Below, one piece after another: positions 1 through 11,641 of a DNA stretch of 64,000 bases. Position 1 is the first letter of the stretch, and the number at the start of each line of letters is the position of its first letter. Under the pieces are notes generated by a model. The model was given only the letters and a program-made list of their open reading frames with translations. It had not been told where the DNA came from and did no database searches. The stretch spans positions 86,056,001-86,120,000 of the forward strand of contig CM034546.1 in assembly GCA_020055645.1 (NCBI GenBank). The letters run 5' to 3'. Source of the DNA: Tomocerus qinae. Lineage: Eukaryota > Arthropoda > Collembola > Entomobryomorpha > Tomoceridae. Both the position numbers and the translations under genes were made by a program.

Positions 1-2
1 GT

Positions 3-836
3 TACTATTTTTATTCTAACTTTTTTGCCTATTTCCTCAAATAAATTATCGGTCATAACTCTTTTAAGATTTTCAAATGCCTCGTTTTGTAATTCCAGCT
101 TAATTTTCTCAATCAGTTTGTTATTTGTTTCGTTAGGTTCAGCTTTTAGCTCAGAATCGTCGTTTTCAGATGTAGTAATTGTTTCATTCTCGGGTTTTTC
201 ATAGTCTCGAACGAATTTATAACATTCATTTGTTTCTTTGTCATACTCTTTCTTTTCTACCTCTAGCGGATTGCTTCTCGGTAATTGCGGTGGTGTTGTG
301 TAAGTGTGCAATTCTCCATCGGATTGAATAGCAACATATTTTTTCTCATTAACAGCACTGGTTTTCTTCCTGGTGGAAGTTCTCCTTAAATGTAGTGGCA
401 AATCGTCCATAATAGAAACATTTGCTCCCTTCAGTTTGTAGCAGTTCGCATAAACAAGACTTTTTTCTTCGGTGGAACTTAGACTTACAATAATTGTAGA
501 GTATAAGTTGCCTTCTCGTTGCTTGATGAATCGGGCTGAGATAATTTTGGGTTGAATGTTGAGATTGCGTTCCATGAATTTTATCACTGTATTTTTTAAG
601 TCCAAATTTGGAGTGCAATCAAATTGTGCTTGGATGATTATATCATTTGCAGTTGAGCCATAACTTTTGTTGACATTGATAGGATTTTCTTTGCTGGCGT
701 TGCACTGTTTGTATTCTATGCAATTTGATACTATGTTTTGTAACTGGGACAGTCTGCTATGATAACTATGCAATGTGTCTCTTTCTAGTATCACTTTATC
801 AGTTATCAGTATCCGTTCTAACCAATCTAATATAAC
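3..836 (-). CDS. LINE ORF1-like nucleic-acid-binding protein, partial
   Basis: A frame of 278 codons is open from a TAG at 837-839 to the window edge, far too long for chance in such AT-rich DNA. The order is an N-terminal heptad-like stretch (LERDTLHSYHSRLSQLQNIV), then a compact domain whose pattern (KNTVIKFMERNLNI, then ISARFIKQREG, then LKGANVSIMDDLP) recalls the RRM-like domain of LINE ORF1 proteins, then a charged tail rich in Lys and Glu. Such proteins coat LINE RNA and act as nucleic acid chaperones. No start codon is seen near the N-terminus; the first in-frame ATG lies inside the domain. The frame begins just beside the inverted-repeat element at 853, which may have cut it. No reverse transcriptase is in view. 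It could instead be an exon of a host gene; the family call is tentative. Confidence 0.45.
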
Positions 837-852
837 CTAACTTTATCTCTCT

Positions 853-2302
853 GGGGTCAGACAGTCTGACCCAAGGTGGGCTTAATTTCTATAGCAATAC
901 ATTTATCGTAAATACACAGGTGAGGAAAGGACTCTATATTACCATTGAAATGATATGGACAAACTCTGGGACGAATCGTCCCAGCTCATGGTACCAATCC
1001 AAATTCAGTTAGGAACTCATTTTCATTTGAATGATCTTATAGAGATTACCATACAAATTGATAGTCATTTAGTTTCCAAATTAATTTTAAGTACTTAATA
1101 CCTATGGATCGAGATTAACATAAAATTTTCAACAAATTAAACTCACGATGTAATCTATGCAATGGAACACGCAGCAATTTCAATCATGGAAATCTGCAAT
1201 CCCATTGGCAAAATGCATCCACCAATGAAAAGAGACTTTAACCTCATTTTTTGACAATTTCAAGTCCTTGAATGCTAAAGTACGAATGTATAGAGGTGGA
1301 AATTCTGATAGCTTAACTGTAATTTGTTTTTCAAAAATAATTAAATAAATAATGAAATTCTCGTTCCCTACTTGTCCTCGTCCATACTCCACTCCACGCA
1401 CTCACTGGACAACTCGTGCCTTACTGGGCAGCGGGGCAGGTGCTAAATTTTTATCCACAGTACAACTTGAGTCATTGGCCCCCTAACTCACAGGCGTGAT
1501 TTAAACAAAATTCCTGAGGAATTTCATTCTGAAATCGACACTATTAATCCACTTAATTTACAACATTTCAACCGGCCGGTCATTTTCGTTACTGGTTATC
1601 AAAGATTTTCAACCGGAGTCCATACTCCAGCCTCAGCTCCGGGGAAATGGGAAGTTGCTTAATGATCATGATCCTCAATCTCACTCTCAGTTCCCCCAAA
1701 CTCATTGACCTCATGCACACCATGTGAACCTCAAAGATTAAGCGCGAACTTCTTGAGGAAGTTCAATCTGAAATAGGCACTTTTAAATTATAAATCCGAC
1801 AACTATAAATAAGTAGTCAATGAATCCATTAACTGAAAAGCCTAGGATATACAATAGGACGGAGGAAGTTCCACGAAAAAACGTTTTAGCCAGTGGCCAC
1901 CGCAAACTCGGAATAATAAAATCATGAAAAGATAAAATGCAATTTACAGACGCCAAAATTAGCGAGGTTCGCTTTAAAAACTCCGCAACAGAGCAAAAAA
2001 TCCAACCATGCATTCTTCCCGTACACTTGGAAAATAAAATACTGTAGCAGAAGGGCTACCTTTCAAATTTGTGCAACACTTGACAGCACACCGCCTAACC
2101 ATCGCTAATTCCAGCATTGGACAATAGACGCCTGTCAATATGAGAAATACGCATACAAGTCTAAGATGAGGACGCGACTGCTGGGACAAAAAATCATATT
2201 TTTGTCCCAGAGTTTGTCCACCGATATAAAGGTCCTTTCCCCACCTGTGTATAAGCAAAACAAGCGTCACTATAGAAATTTAGCCCGCCTTGGTCTGACC
2301 CC
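853..2302. mobile_element. Non-autonomous DNA element with ~130 bp inverted ends
   Basis: The left end (GGGGTCAGAC, then CCAAGGTGGGCTTAATTTCT) is mirrored at the right end by AATTTAGCCCGCCTTGGTCT followed by GACCCC. The inverted match continues inward through the 'ACAGGTG(A/G)GGAAAGGA' and 'GGACAAACTCTGGGAC' blocks of both arms. The left copy has a short duplication inside the tip. No transposase frame lies between the arms and I could not settle a target duplication. Confidence 0.65.
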
Positions 2303-2602
2303 TAAAACATATTAACTTAAGCGAATAAATAATCACGAGTTTAAATACCACAAATCTATACTCTATATTAACCTACTAGTTGATTTTCATGTTCATTTTA
2401 TTCATTATGTAGGATGTGCATTAACTGTCGACATTCCCCAAAACGTTTCAAACCTCAGTGGAGATCAGGGCCCTCAAGAAGGAAATGACATAATGATTGT
2501 GGACATAGAATTCAAGTTTCCCAAAGATTTGGCTCAGTATTATAATTACGTTGGAACCTTTTATAAAGTAACGACCGCAACTGGTGATGCTATAAGAAAA
2601 AA

Positions 2603-3829
2603 ACTGTAAAGGCAAAATGCAAACAATGTACAAAGTGTTTTAGTGCGCCTTTAGGCAATTTTTTCAATTTCAAGAGGCACCTAATTGTAAGATTCTATTT
2701 GCCTTTATTGGGTTTGGACTGGCCAAACCCATTTAAAAAATATTTATCCTTTCTATTATATTTGTTTCTTTTTGCAATTGACAGAACGCCCACAAAATCA
2801 TATTTGATAAAAAGGAACTTGATCCTACTATAACAAGCAAAATAACTTCCTTTTTTTGTTCTGCAAACAGTAAACAGCAGCCAGTTGATCCATTCCAAAG
2901 TTGTTTGAAGAAGCGTAATGTGACATGTTTTGCATCGATGGATTACCTTTAAATTTTGCAACTAGGCCTGGTTTCAGAGCTTATGTTAAGAAATTACTAC
3001 CAGATGTAAAAACTATACACCCCAACACAATTAAATCTCGAATTCAAAAGGCAGTTCAGGAGCGTGCAATTCCAACTCTTACCTTAGACTTTGAAATGCA
3101 GCCAAAAAGCAGCATTCATTGTTCTGCGGACATTTGGACAACGACAAACTCACAATCGGTAATTTCCGCTAAGGCTCATTACATTACAAGAGATTGGGAG
3201 ATAAAATCGAAGGCACTAGGATTCGTCACCTTTCCGGGACAACACACAGCAGAACGCATAAAAGAAAAGCTGGACACATTTCTGAAAAACAAAAATTTAC
3301 GACCTGACCAAGTCGGACCTCTGATTACCGATAATGCGGCAAATATGACCAAAGCAGCGAATCTATCGGAATTCTTCGATGAAGGTTGGGTGGTAGGTTC
3401 TTTAGAAGATTTATACGGAGATGTTTTGAGGAGCGTGGAGATGACGATCAATCAGGGTTTGGAAATTCCAAACCCTCGGACGCAGAATCAGAAGATGAGA
3501 ATGAAGATGAACTGATTATTGACTCTGTCGACTGTGACCAATCTGCTGTTTTTTTAGAGAGTGAAATTCTAGAAGCCATTGCGTTTGAATACAACGAAAT
3601 CGGACAAGTTTGGAAGTATGGTTATTCGTGCCATAAGCTTCAATTAGGAATAAATGAGGCAATAAAATCAGACCAGGAAGTTACAGAGATAATCAATTTG
3701 GTAAACAGTATAATCGTATTTTTCCGAAGATCTTCACTTAAAAGTAGTGAACTGCAAGAAATATGCCCAAGACAATTAATAAAGATCGGAACTACTTCGG
3801 CTAACATTAGGAACCTAATTTGTTTTTAG
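2603..3829 (+). pseudogene. hAT superfamily transposase, broken
   Basis: A BED zinc finger is readable at 2603-2686 (CKQC, then FNFKRHL), ending at a possible GT donor. An acceptor-led stretch from about 2785 continues it. The RNase H part at 2925-3390 carries the hAT signatures ADIWTT, an HYITRDWEIK block and the catalytic-site motif ITDNAANM. A third segment (to 3829) has the CHKLQL block and FFRRSS, which follow the TDN motif in ZBED-like transposases. The segments lie in different frames, so at least three frameshifts separate them: before the BED finger, near 2930, and near 3390. The C-terminal hATC dimerisation region is not found. Terminal repeats and an 8-bp duplication could not be identified. 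Confidence 0.75.
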
Positions 3830-3983
3830 AAATGCGAAACTTTTTCATGATTATCAGAGGAACTGGATCCTGAGTCGAGCTTATCTGTGGGGAGAAAGTT
3901 TTTAAATTTTGTTTAAAAAATAAAAACATTCTCAAAACGACTGGAAAATTCATTTTTACCAGACGTTAGAGTTCTAGATGGTT

Positions 3984-4413
3984 TAGAGGTTGAGTTGAGT
4001 GTAGTTGTTCGGTGAAAAGAGTATTGAGTTGAGTATGGCCGTGTGGTGAAAAGAGTATTGAGAGGTTGAGTTGAGTATGGCCGTTTTGTGTAAAGAGTAT
4101 TGAGAGATTGAGGTGAGTGTGGCCGTGTGGTGAAAAGAGTATTGAGAGCTTGAGTTGAGTGTGGCCGTTTTGTGTAAAGAGTATTGAGAGATTGAGGTGA
4201 GTGTGGCCGTGTGGTGAAAAGAGTATTGACAGCTTGAGTTTAGTATGGCCGTTTTGTGTAAAGAGTATTGAGAGGTTGAGGTGAGTGTGGCTGTGTGGTG
4301 AAAAGAGTATTGAGAGGTTGAGTTGAGTGTAGCCGTGTGGTGAAAAGAGTATTGAGTGATTGAGTTGAGTGTGGCCGTTTGGTGAAAAGAGTATTGAGAG
4401 GTTGAGTTGAGAA
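3984..4413. repeat. 42-bp minisatellite, about ten units
   Basis: The unit has the form GAGTTGAGTGTGGCCGTGTG followed by GTGAAAAGAGTATTGAGAG, with period 42 and two alternating variants (GTGTGGTGAAAAG and TTTTGTGTAAAG). Because 42 is divisible by three, the minus strand reads as a 14-residue peptide repeat (around LNLSILFSPHGHTQ). I regard this as a consequence of the period and not as a gene. Confidence 0.85.
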
Positions 4414-4813
4414 TTTTGGATTTTCAAAATGAGAAAAGTGTAGGCCCTTCTCAATACTCTTCCAAATTGCGATCTCTGTTCTGGAGCATGTCGTCACTTT
4501 GTCCCTGAGGGCGGAGCCCTGGAAACATTCGAATCATTTTGGTTGTGATAAAATATTGCATGAATATCCAGGTGTCGAATTTGTAGATTACTGTTCATCC
4601 TAGAAAATTAGGCAGTCCAAAATCTGAAAGGTTATTTGGCATATTTAAATGTTACCATGGTTATTGAATATCAAAGATATTATATAAAAATGCCCATCAT
4701 GTCTATGTCTGTCCGTCCCTCCGTCGAAAATTCAGTTTCTGTCAATTCAGTTTCAGTCAATAGCTTTCAGTTCAGTTCAGCCAGCATTATTGCAGTATAC
4801 ACTGTGCACTGTA

Positions 4814-6224
4814 CTGTTAGAATCAGCCAACATCAGACCTATGGTTGCCCTGTGGTACGGCGATAAGCCTTCTGATTGGCTGAAATTTTTTGAAATCCAG
4901 CCTTCTGATTGGCTATTTCTATGACGAAAATTCTATAGATTACCCAAATGGGGACATTTTAGCAAATTTTGAATTGTTGCAAGCTACAATGCAGTCATAT
5001 CATGAATCATCTATTTTATTGCCTAATAGTTTTCATTTCAAGTAGACCTTCATTCTGGAATATGATATTGAGCAATGAGAATGAGAAATGTATATATTGA
5101 GCTATTTACATGCACGTCTTATGCAGTTATTACACTATAAATTTTATGCCATGAACTATGAATCATCTATTTTTATTACCATCAGCGTTTAAATGCTATT
5201 AAGAAGTTTACCAAAGCTAAGAAGGAAAACTTGTCTAAGAAAGGCTATCGACGCCTGGATACTACTGAGGAACAAGGATCGGGTGGTCAGGAATCACCAG
5301 AAACGGTCTAATGTTTAGATATATTTAGTATTCACACATTTTTCAGTTATCAGTAATTTGCTTGCTGAGTTATCATTTTAAAGGTCATTGTAGGAAGAGT
5401 TTGTTTGTACGATACTCATTTAATATTAATCACATCATTCCTTGTTCGATTATGAGGATTATGCACTATATTTATATACCCACAATGTGTGTTCTTCCGG
5501 TTTATACTTGTTTCTCATTGCTCATGCTCAATATCGTATTACAGAATAAAAGTCTACATTGAAAGGGAAACTGGTAGGCATAGAGATATAACATAGGTTG
5601 GTATTGTACAAATCTAGAGAGAGCATTTGAAAAGGATGCGGAAAAGCACATGACATGATGAGGGGATCTGCGCGAAAGCTATTCTCATGTGTTTTCGTAC
5701 AAAATGAATTTAAATTGCCTCCGACTTCATCCCTCATAGCCAATCAAAATTAATTATTACACGTCACTATTATTCAATAATTTATAACATTGATGGAATA
5801 CGATAGGCTCTCTCTAGATTTACCTACCTATACTATCTCTATGCTGGTACTGCTGGTAGGTAATAAAAATAGATGATTCATAGTTCATGGCATAATATTT
5901 ATAGTGTAATAACTGCATAAGACGTGCATGTAAATAGCTCAATATATACATTTCTCATTCTCATTGCTCAATATCATATTGCAGAATGAAGGTCTACTTG
6001 AAATGAAAACTATTAGGCAATAAAATAGATGATTCATGATATGACTGCATTGTAGCTTGCAACAATTCAAAATTTGCTAAAATGTTCCCATTTGGGTAAT
6101 CTATAGATTTTCGTCATAGAAATAGCCAATCAGAAGGCTGGATTTCAAAAAATTTCAGCCAATCAGAAGGCTTATCGCCGTACCACAGGGCAACCATAGG
6201 TCTGATGTTGGCTGATTCTAACAG
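4814..6224. mobile_element. TA-flanked foldback element with ~367 bp inverted arms
   Basis: Arms at 4814-5180 and 5859-6224 are near-identical inverted copies. Tips read CTGTTAGAATCAGCC and are flanked by TA on both sides, as for Tc1/mariner-type insertion. Both arms hold paired CTTCTGATTGGCT motifs. The 680 bp centre holds a splice acceptor and a short coding exon. A diverged relative lies at 20725-21901, and an arm fragment at 14399-14456. Confidence 0.85.
5186..5311 (+). pseudogene. Captured C-terminal exon inside a foldback
   Basis: Directly after the left arm a TACCATCAG acceptor opens a 42-codon frame ending in TAA: basic at first (KKFTKAKKENLSKKGYRRL), then acidic and Ser/Gly rich, ending PETV. 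The related element at 21304-21450 carries a homologous tail (LSKKGYSQL, ending SETV), so the peptide, its stop and the upstream acceptor are shared between two otherwise diverged elements. I do not recognise the donor gene. In the second copy a hydrophobic segment precedes the tail, which suggests the cytoplasmic C-terminus of a membrane protein. Confidence 0.5.
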
Positions 6225-6644
6225 TACTACAACATACTGCGACGAGTAGCGGCATAGAATAAATACACGTTCCACTTTGTTGTTGTTTGTGGCATTTGAC
6301 CTTCACGAGAATAGTCATTGTTTTACAAACCGTTGATGTAGTTCCACTATCGACATGTGACTGATTAAAACTGTAGCATTTTGCTTAGTACAGCGGGTAA
6401 TTCACCAGTATAAAAACTAGTTAAATAGTGGTAATATGAAAAGTGGTTTGCAGTTTTATAGAAGTAGCATAAAGTGTCAAAAAATTGCAACATCTTTTCT
6501 CTCCTTAAAAGCATTGTTTTTTAACTGATAACTTGATAAGTATAGTTATTATTAGTTGCAATTCTATTACTTTTCTTTGATATTCCCTTATACCCGTCTG
6601 TTACGGTTTATTTATATTTCTGCCTCCAGTGAAATAAAATTTAC
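6225..6644. other. Gene-free spacer
   Basis: AT-rich sequence between two foldbacks. I see no reading frame, structured repeat or RNA gene here. Confidence 0.5.
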
Positions 6645-7002
6645 CCGTGAACCAAGGAGCATGGAGGTTGTCATGGTATAGTAGCTCTTTATCAGGAGAG
6701 TCGAGTAGGGAATTTTACCATAAGCGAATTTGAAGATTTATAAGGGACGTTTTTTGGAAAACGTCCCCTACCCCTGTCTTTATTAAGGACGCAGTTTACG
6801 TTGGTTGCTAACGAAAAAAATATAATTTCCAAAATTTAACCCGTCAATTGTCACATCCGAAACCCCATAGTTAACCTACCCGGCCATCCCACTACCTCAA
6901 GGGGAAGTTTTGGCAGTGCAATATTGATAAACAAGATGCTATCAAGTCAATAACAAAATGAATTCCATGCGACATAAACGGCCGTCTTATGGTATAATAT
7001 TT

Positions 7003-8317
7003 GACTGGCTCAGTAGGATAAGGGTCTTAGATATTTAGTAAACAAATAATATATTTTTAGCCTGCCCGAAGGATGAGCTTATGGAATTGCAAAGTCTGTT
7101 GGATAACTCCGGAATATTGATTGTTAAAAGAGCAAGATGCCTCGAATTTGCCACTCTATAGTAACACATTTATTTAATATCAACTCCATTACAAGGTGGA
7201 CACATAGAGGGTTTCCCTAATTTTTGCACCCAATTCGTATTATACTTACTACAACAGAGAAGTAGGCACTCAAACCAAATTAATGTCCGTGAAGTTATAC
7301 CATGGTAGGAATTACCAAGTAGCTTCCAAAGGTGGGCTCAACATGGGCCCGGTTCACCACCAACGTACCTTTAGATTTCCAATTGAGTTACATTTGGAAA
7401 AATCTTTTACTGATACGCAGCTGGTGACCACAATATTTTGAGGTGATTTGCCTCCCACTGCTACAGCTTTCAATATTTCCTCGAATTAAATGAAAATATT
7501 TTTCAAAAATGATGTCAAAAATTTCCTTCCAGTCAAACTGTCCTAAACCTTTAAAAGTTTAATTCTGGACATTCTAAAATGATCTGAGGAATCGGTCTTC
7601 TTTGAAGTTCAAAAATTTATTCCTATTTGCACTTTCCTAGACTTAATTTTATGATTGATATCTTGATTTTTTTGCTCACTTACATTTTTGTACATATACG
7701 ACCGAAATATTTTGCATGCCCATTTCTGAAAAATATCTTAATACATTTGCCAGTCTAGAAAATTTTTATCTAAATTTTTGTTTTTTTTAATTTGAATGTA
7801 GTTTTTTTGCTATCCAACCGCATCCCAGGATTGCAGATTCAATCCCATTTTGATGTCAGGAGATGATTAGGGCAGGGTTACGGTATCCGGATAGGAAGGT
7901 GTGGACAAAAGTGGATAAAAGTGGTTTTATCCAGGGCAAAACTAGTTTTGTCCTGGAAGAAATTAGTTTTGTCCACTTTTGTCCTGGATAGAAAGTGGAC
8001 AAAACTAATTTCATCCTGGACAGTAATAGTTTTGTCCGGACAAAACGCAACCCTGGATTAGGGAACAAAAATTACAGACGTAAATATTTTAACATTTCAT
8101 TACGTACCCTTAAACTTTTAAATTGGATAGAAACGAGAATTATGTCCTTATCTGTCTACAGCGCTCGCAAAAATAGGCAGTGGTAACTTTTAAACACAAT
8201 TGCTTAGTGTTGTATTGATTTTCACATATAGGGCGGGCTTCAGGTACTGTCAAAATTATGGTTACTATGGTATTTTTTTCTGCAAATATCTAAGACCCTT
8301 ATCCTACTGAGCCCGTC
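7003..8317. mobile_element. Element A: 4-bp duplication, GACNGGCTCAG ends
   Basis: Ends are the inverted pair GACTGGCTCAGTAGGATAAG / CTTATCCTACTGAGCCCGTC, continuing through GGTCTTAGATATTT. It is flanked by a perfect ATTT duplication (6999-7002 and 8318-8321). A second copy, in opposite orientation, is at 18226-19724. It holds no transposase frame, so it is non-autonomous. A 4-bp duplication fits Sola- or Chapaev-type transposases but does not decide between them. Confidence 0.85.
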
Positions 8318-8596
8318 ATTTGTAAATCTATTGGTTAGTATTTGGTTAGTACCAGGACGGTAGAATACTATATAGAGATGGGTGATCCCATTGCCATGTA
8401 AACACGATGCCCCAAAAGCGAAAAATCAGGTTTGAGTTATCCTTGAAAATAAAATGACGTCATTATTTCACAGATTCTCAGGTTCACATACATACTCAGC
8501 GGACTTTAATACAGAAATACGTCTCTAAAATTCCAATTTCATATGCATATTATGAAATATGAATATTTAATATTTAGGCACAAGATTTAAGTTATA

Positions 8597-10593
8597 CTAT
8601 AAAATACCAGAGCAAACACTTATTTTGAGAAGTCTAATAGTTAATTCCCAATGCTTGCCACAAAGGCCTCTAAGAAATATCACTTGAACTTTTTTACATG
8701 GTCCAATTACCATGTTTAGAGATGTATCCATTACCACTGATGAGTCCAGAGACATTTCATGAAAACAAATAGCACAAAGTCTTTGAAAGTCATCCATAGA
8801 TTTTCCCTCTCCTTTCATAACAGTCAGTACATTATGCAATATCCCGTTTTCGCAAGAAAATTTTTGTGCCCACCGTTTCAATGTACTTCCTCCAGGGAGG
8901 GGGATCGTCCAAACGTCTCTAATGATCTCGTAGGCCTTTCGAGATATTGCAAATAGAGACAAATAGAGATCTTTTTTGAACATTTAGCAATTTAACTGTC
9001 AGATTCCTCTTTTGATAGTAAAATTGTTGATGCTGGGATTTTTCATATAACTTGATTGATTTCTGAGTTTCTGTAATTAATTATTAAAAACATTAAAGGT
9101 AATGGTTAAGGACAACGGGCAACCCGTTCTGGCTACCATATTATATATTTTGTAAAGCGACTTCTCACAAACAACCAGGCCGGCATTAAAGTGTACATTC
9201 TGTTCCGAAAGAGTATTTCATTTTTTATTCGAATCTAGTGGTATAGTGTAAGGCTGAATTTAGGCAGCGGTACCTCGTTGCCGGTGTTGCCGGTACACAT
9301 TGTTGCCAAATAACGTTTTAATCGGCAACGACGGTAACACAACATACACATTCAACATCCCCATCTGATTGCCTTTATCACTTATAATGTATAATAGAAC
9401 TAGCGATCCATATATTCCGGATATAACAAACATGAAACATAACATAAATGAAGTAAACAATTCGACAGTTAGCAATAAAAATTATTAGTTTAGGTTCGTC
9501 ATATTCAAATCTGGTAGAATGTCAATTTTCCCCAGATCCCCTCCTTATTTGTTTAATTCATTTAGGTTAGGTTTATTATATCCACAATATATGGACGGCT
9601 AGATCTATATTAATTTATTACATATTATACAGCATAAAGGTTATAAAGGCAATCAGATGAAATGTGTTGCCGATGTCGCCGGTGTTGCCGTTGTTGCCGG
9701 TGTCGCTGGTAAAAAAAGTTATTTGGCAACAATGTCTATCGGCAACGAGGTACCGCTGCCTAAATTCAGCCTAGTGTAATTTCAATTTACTCGGAACTAC
9801 CCAGGGTAGAACTACCTGCGTGGAGTTTTACATTTTCTTTCGGAACGGGGATGTAAGGAAATGTGATTTATTTAATTTGAATCTATCTATCCTTTTTAAA
9901 GTCCTGGTTGTTTCTGAGATTTTATAGGGCTTTAAAAGATTCAAGGAAATGCTATTAGTTTTATTTATTAGTTGAATTAGTTTATTTATTAGTTGTTTTA
10001 CTTCACCCTGTGGAAAAGTCACAACTGAGAGTCCGTATAGAATTTGATTCATCATCTGTAAAAGGCTCCAAACAGACAGGGGCAGAAACGGAGATATCTG
10101 GTGGTCCCTTGCTGTCGACAGTAGGATGACAATTGAATCTAAAACATCGGTTGAAAATATTAAAAATCAATCAGTTTCAATTTTAATAGCTTTTATGCAT
10201 TATTAAGTAATATATTATTGATATTTTAGATCATTACCACAAGTTTTTCAATTCCCGTGTTCAGACATGGAATTATGCGAAGTCCTCCTCGACACTTTAG
10301 TTTCTGCAATTGAAGATTTAAAGTGGGTACGACTCCACGTTTTAAAACCCTCATTTCCTTTACTTTAAACTAAGCATCTTGCTGATTTTGTCTTCAATAA
10401 AGTCATTTATTTGGAAATGGCGAGAGAACACACAACAGCAGTTTTTTGTATTAATTCGATCTGTCCTTTTACATTTGGATTCCCAAAATTTTGACAGAGT
10501 TTTGTCTTTTGGAAAGTGGTGAAGAGACATATCTTCATCCAGTTTCATGGTTATATTATGAGTGTTGTGGCCCAATGAAATAGCACAAGGCAT
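8597..10593 (-). pseudogene. P-element (THAP9-like) transposase, broken
   Basis: The N-terminus at 10593-10360 is a THAP DNA-binding domain (MPCAISLGHN, then SLHHFPKDKTLSKFW, then SRHF and NDFI). The cysteines are damaged: the second Cys is replaced by His in LGHN, and the Cys expected just before SRHF is Phe. After a frameshift, the post-THAP motif LKRGVVPTLNL is readable near 10345. Further on, 8983-8597 encodes the start of the RNase H core: AYEIIRDVWTIPLPGGSTL, a G.L..VL segment, CFHEMSLDSSV, IGPCKKVQVIFLRGL and W. These match the order of P transposases and human THAP9. Everything after this, including the GTP-binding insertion and the later catalytic residues, is absent. It cannot make an active enzyme. 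Confidence 0.8.
9252..9771. mobile_element. 520 bp foldback MITE with 8-bp duplication
   Basis: The tips GGCTGAATTTAGGCAGCGGT / ACCGCTGCCTAAATTCAGCC begin arms of roughly 200 bp, rich in GTTGCCG repeats. A perfect TAGTGTAA duplication flanks it (9244-9251, 9772-9779), so it jumped into the P relic using a hAT- or P-type transposase. A degraded relative ends near 51938 (GCTGCCTAAATCCAGC). Confidence 0.85.
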
Positions 10594-11231
10594 TTTGAAA
10601 TGCAATTATTAGAATACTATTACAACGTATTTAGTACTTCAGTATTGCCTAAAATAGCACGTTATATTTGAAATCAAAATTACACAAATTTTGCTAAAAA
10701 AGCACATCTAAAACGATTAAAACTCATTTGAGTTGTGTTATGTGTTGTATTGTACTCGTTTGATTTTGTGAAATAGTGACGTCATGTCCCGCGCTACAAT
10801 ATCCTTGCATAAAAAAAGTGATAAAGTTTTTGACTGGGATCACCCATCTCTATATAGTATTCTACCGTCCTGGTTAGTACTATATCACTATGACTACGGC
10901 GTCAATGCTTGTACTTGATGGCCGTTTATGTCACATGGACAATAGACATCCTTGATAGTAGTTATAACAACCATGGTAAGTTATAAAACTTAAACTTACA
11001 AGTATGAATGTATTGGAGAAAGATACAAGCAAAAAGATTTTGTACTAAATAACATTGCCAATGTCGACAGGTGGAAATGCTACTACAAGTCAGTATAGAA
11101 ATCTTTATAATATAATACACTTCCCCGTTTCCTAGAAACTAATTTTTTGGAATTGCATTGACTTATGCCCTCGGTATTCCATCATCCATCAGCAATTCGG
11201 GTCAACCTCCATGCATTTAAAATTCATCATA

Positions 11232-11570
11232 ACATCTTTACATCGACTACTATAACTTCCGGAGGATCAGTCTGATTTTTATGGGACCTACATTTTTGGA
11301 ACCGTGGACTATCAAGGAACAAAAGTTGGCATTCGGAATTTTGATATAGTTGTTTTAAATGCATTTAAAAATATCAAATTCCCAAAAATATGTGTCATTT
11401 TTAGTTTTTTATAAAACGTTGAGGTTTTTGGTCCATTTAAAGCAACTATATCAAAGTTCCGAATGCCAACTTTTGTTCCTTGATAGTCCACGGTTCCAAA
11501 AATGTAGGTCCCATAAAAATCAGACTGGTCCTCCGGAAGTTATAGTAGTCGATGTAAAAGATTTTTTAAC
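11232..11570. repeat. Hairpin with ~125 bp arms
   Basis: The stretch from ACATCTTTACATCGACTACT to TTTTAAATGCA (11231-11365) is repeated inverted at 11435-11570 with few differences (CTTCCGGAGGA / TCCTCCGGAAG; GTGGACTATCAAGGAACAAA and its complement). Loop about 70 bp. It lies inside the right arm of the older foldback. Confidence 0.7.
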
Positions 11571-11641
11571 ATGCATTTTGATAGTCCCCTGTGGTTGCTA
11601 TGCAGGGCCAAAGTGTAACCTTAATCTGCTATAAACATTCA

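Larger units (their letters stand above)
8353..10872 (-). mobile_element. P-superfamily DNA transposon, deleted copy
   Basis: Inverted tips CAGGACGGTAGAATACTATA at both ends extend about 37 bp (to GATGGGTGATCCCA). A perfect 8-bp duplication GTTAGTAC flanks them (8345-8352, 10873-10880). Eight-bp duplications and a THAP-led transposase are hallmarks of the P superfamily. The gene runs on the minus strand and lacks its C-terminal part; only about 240 bp separate the last recognisable block from the left tip. A 520 bp element is inserted at 9252-9771. Confidence 0.85.

Noticed and set aside
3966-4454. 162-codon minus-strand frame with a 14-residue repeat
   Set aside because: Explained by the 42-bp minisatellite, whose period is divisible by three.
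2467-4522. CAGGGC tips as possible ends of the hAT relic
   Set aside because: CAGGGCCCTCA at 2467 and the complement near 4510 agree over only about ten bases, and the flanking 8-mers do not match.
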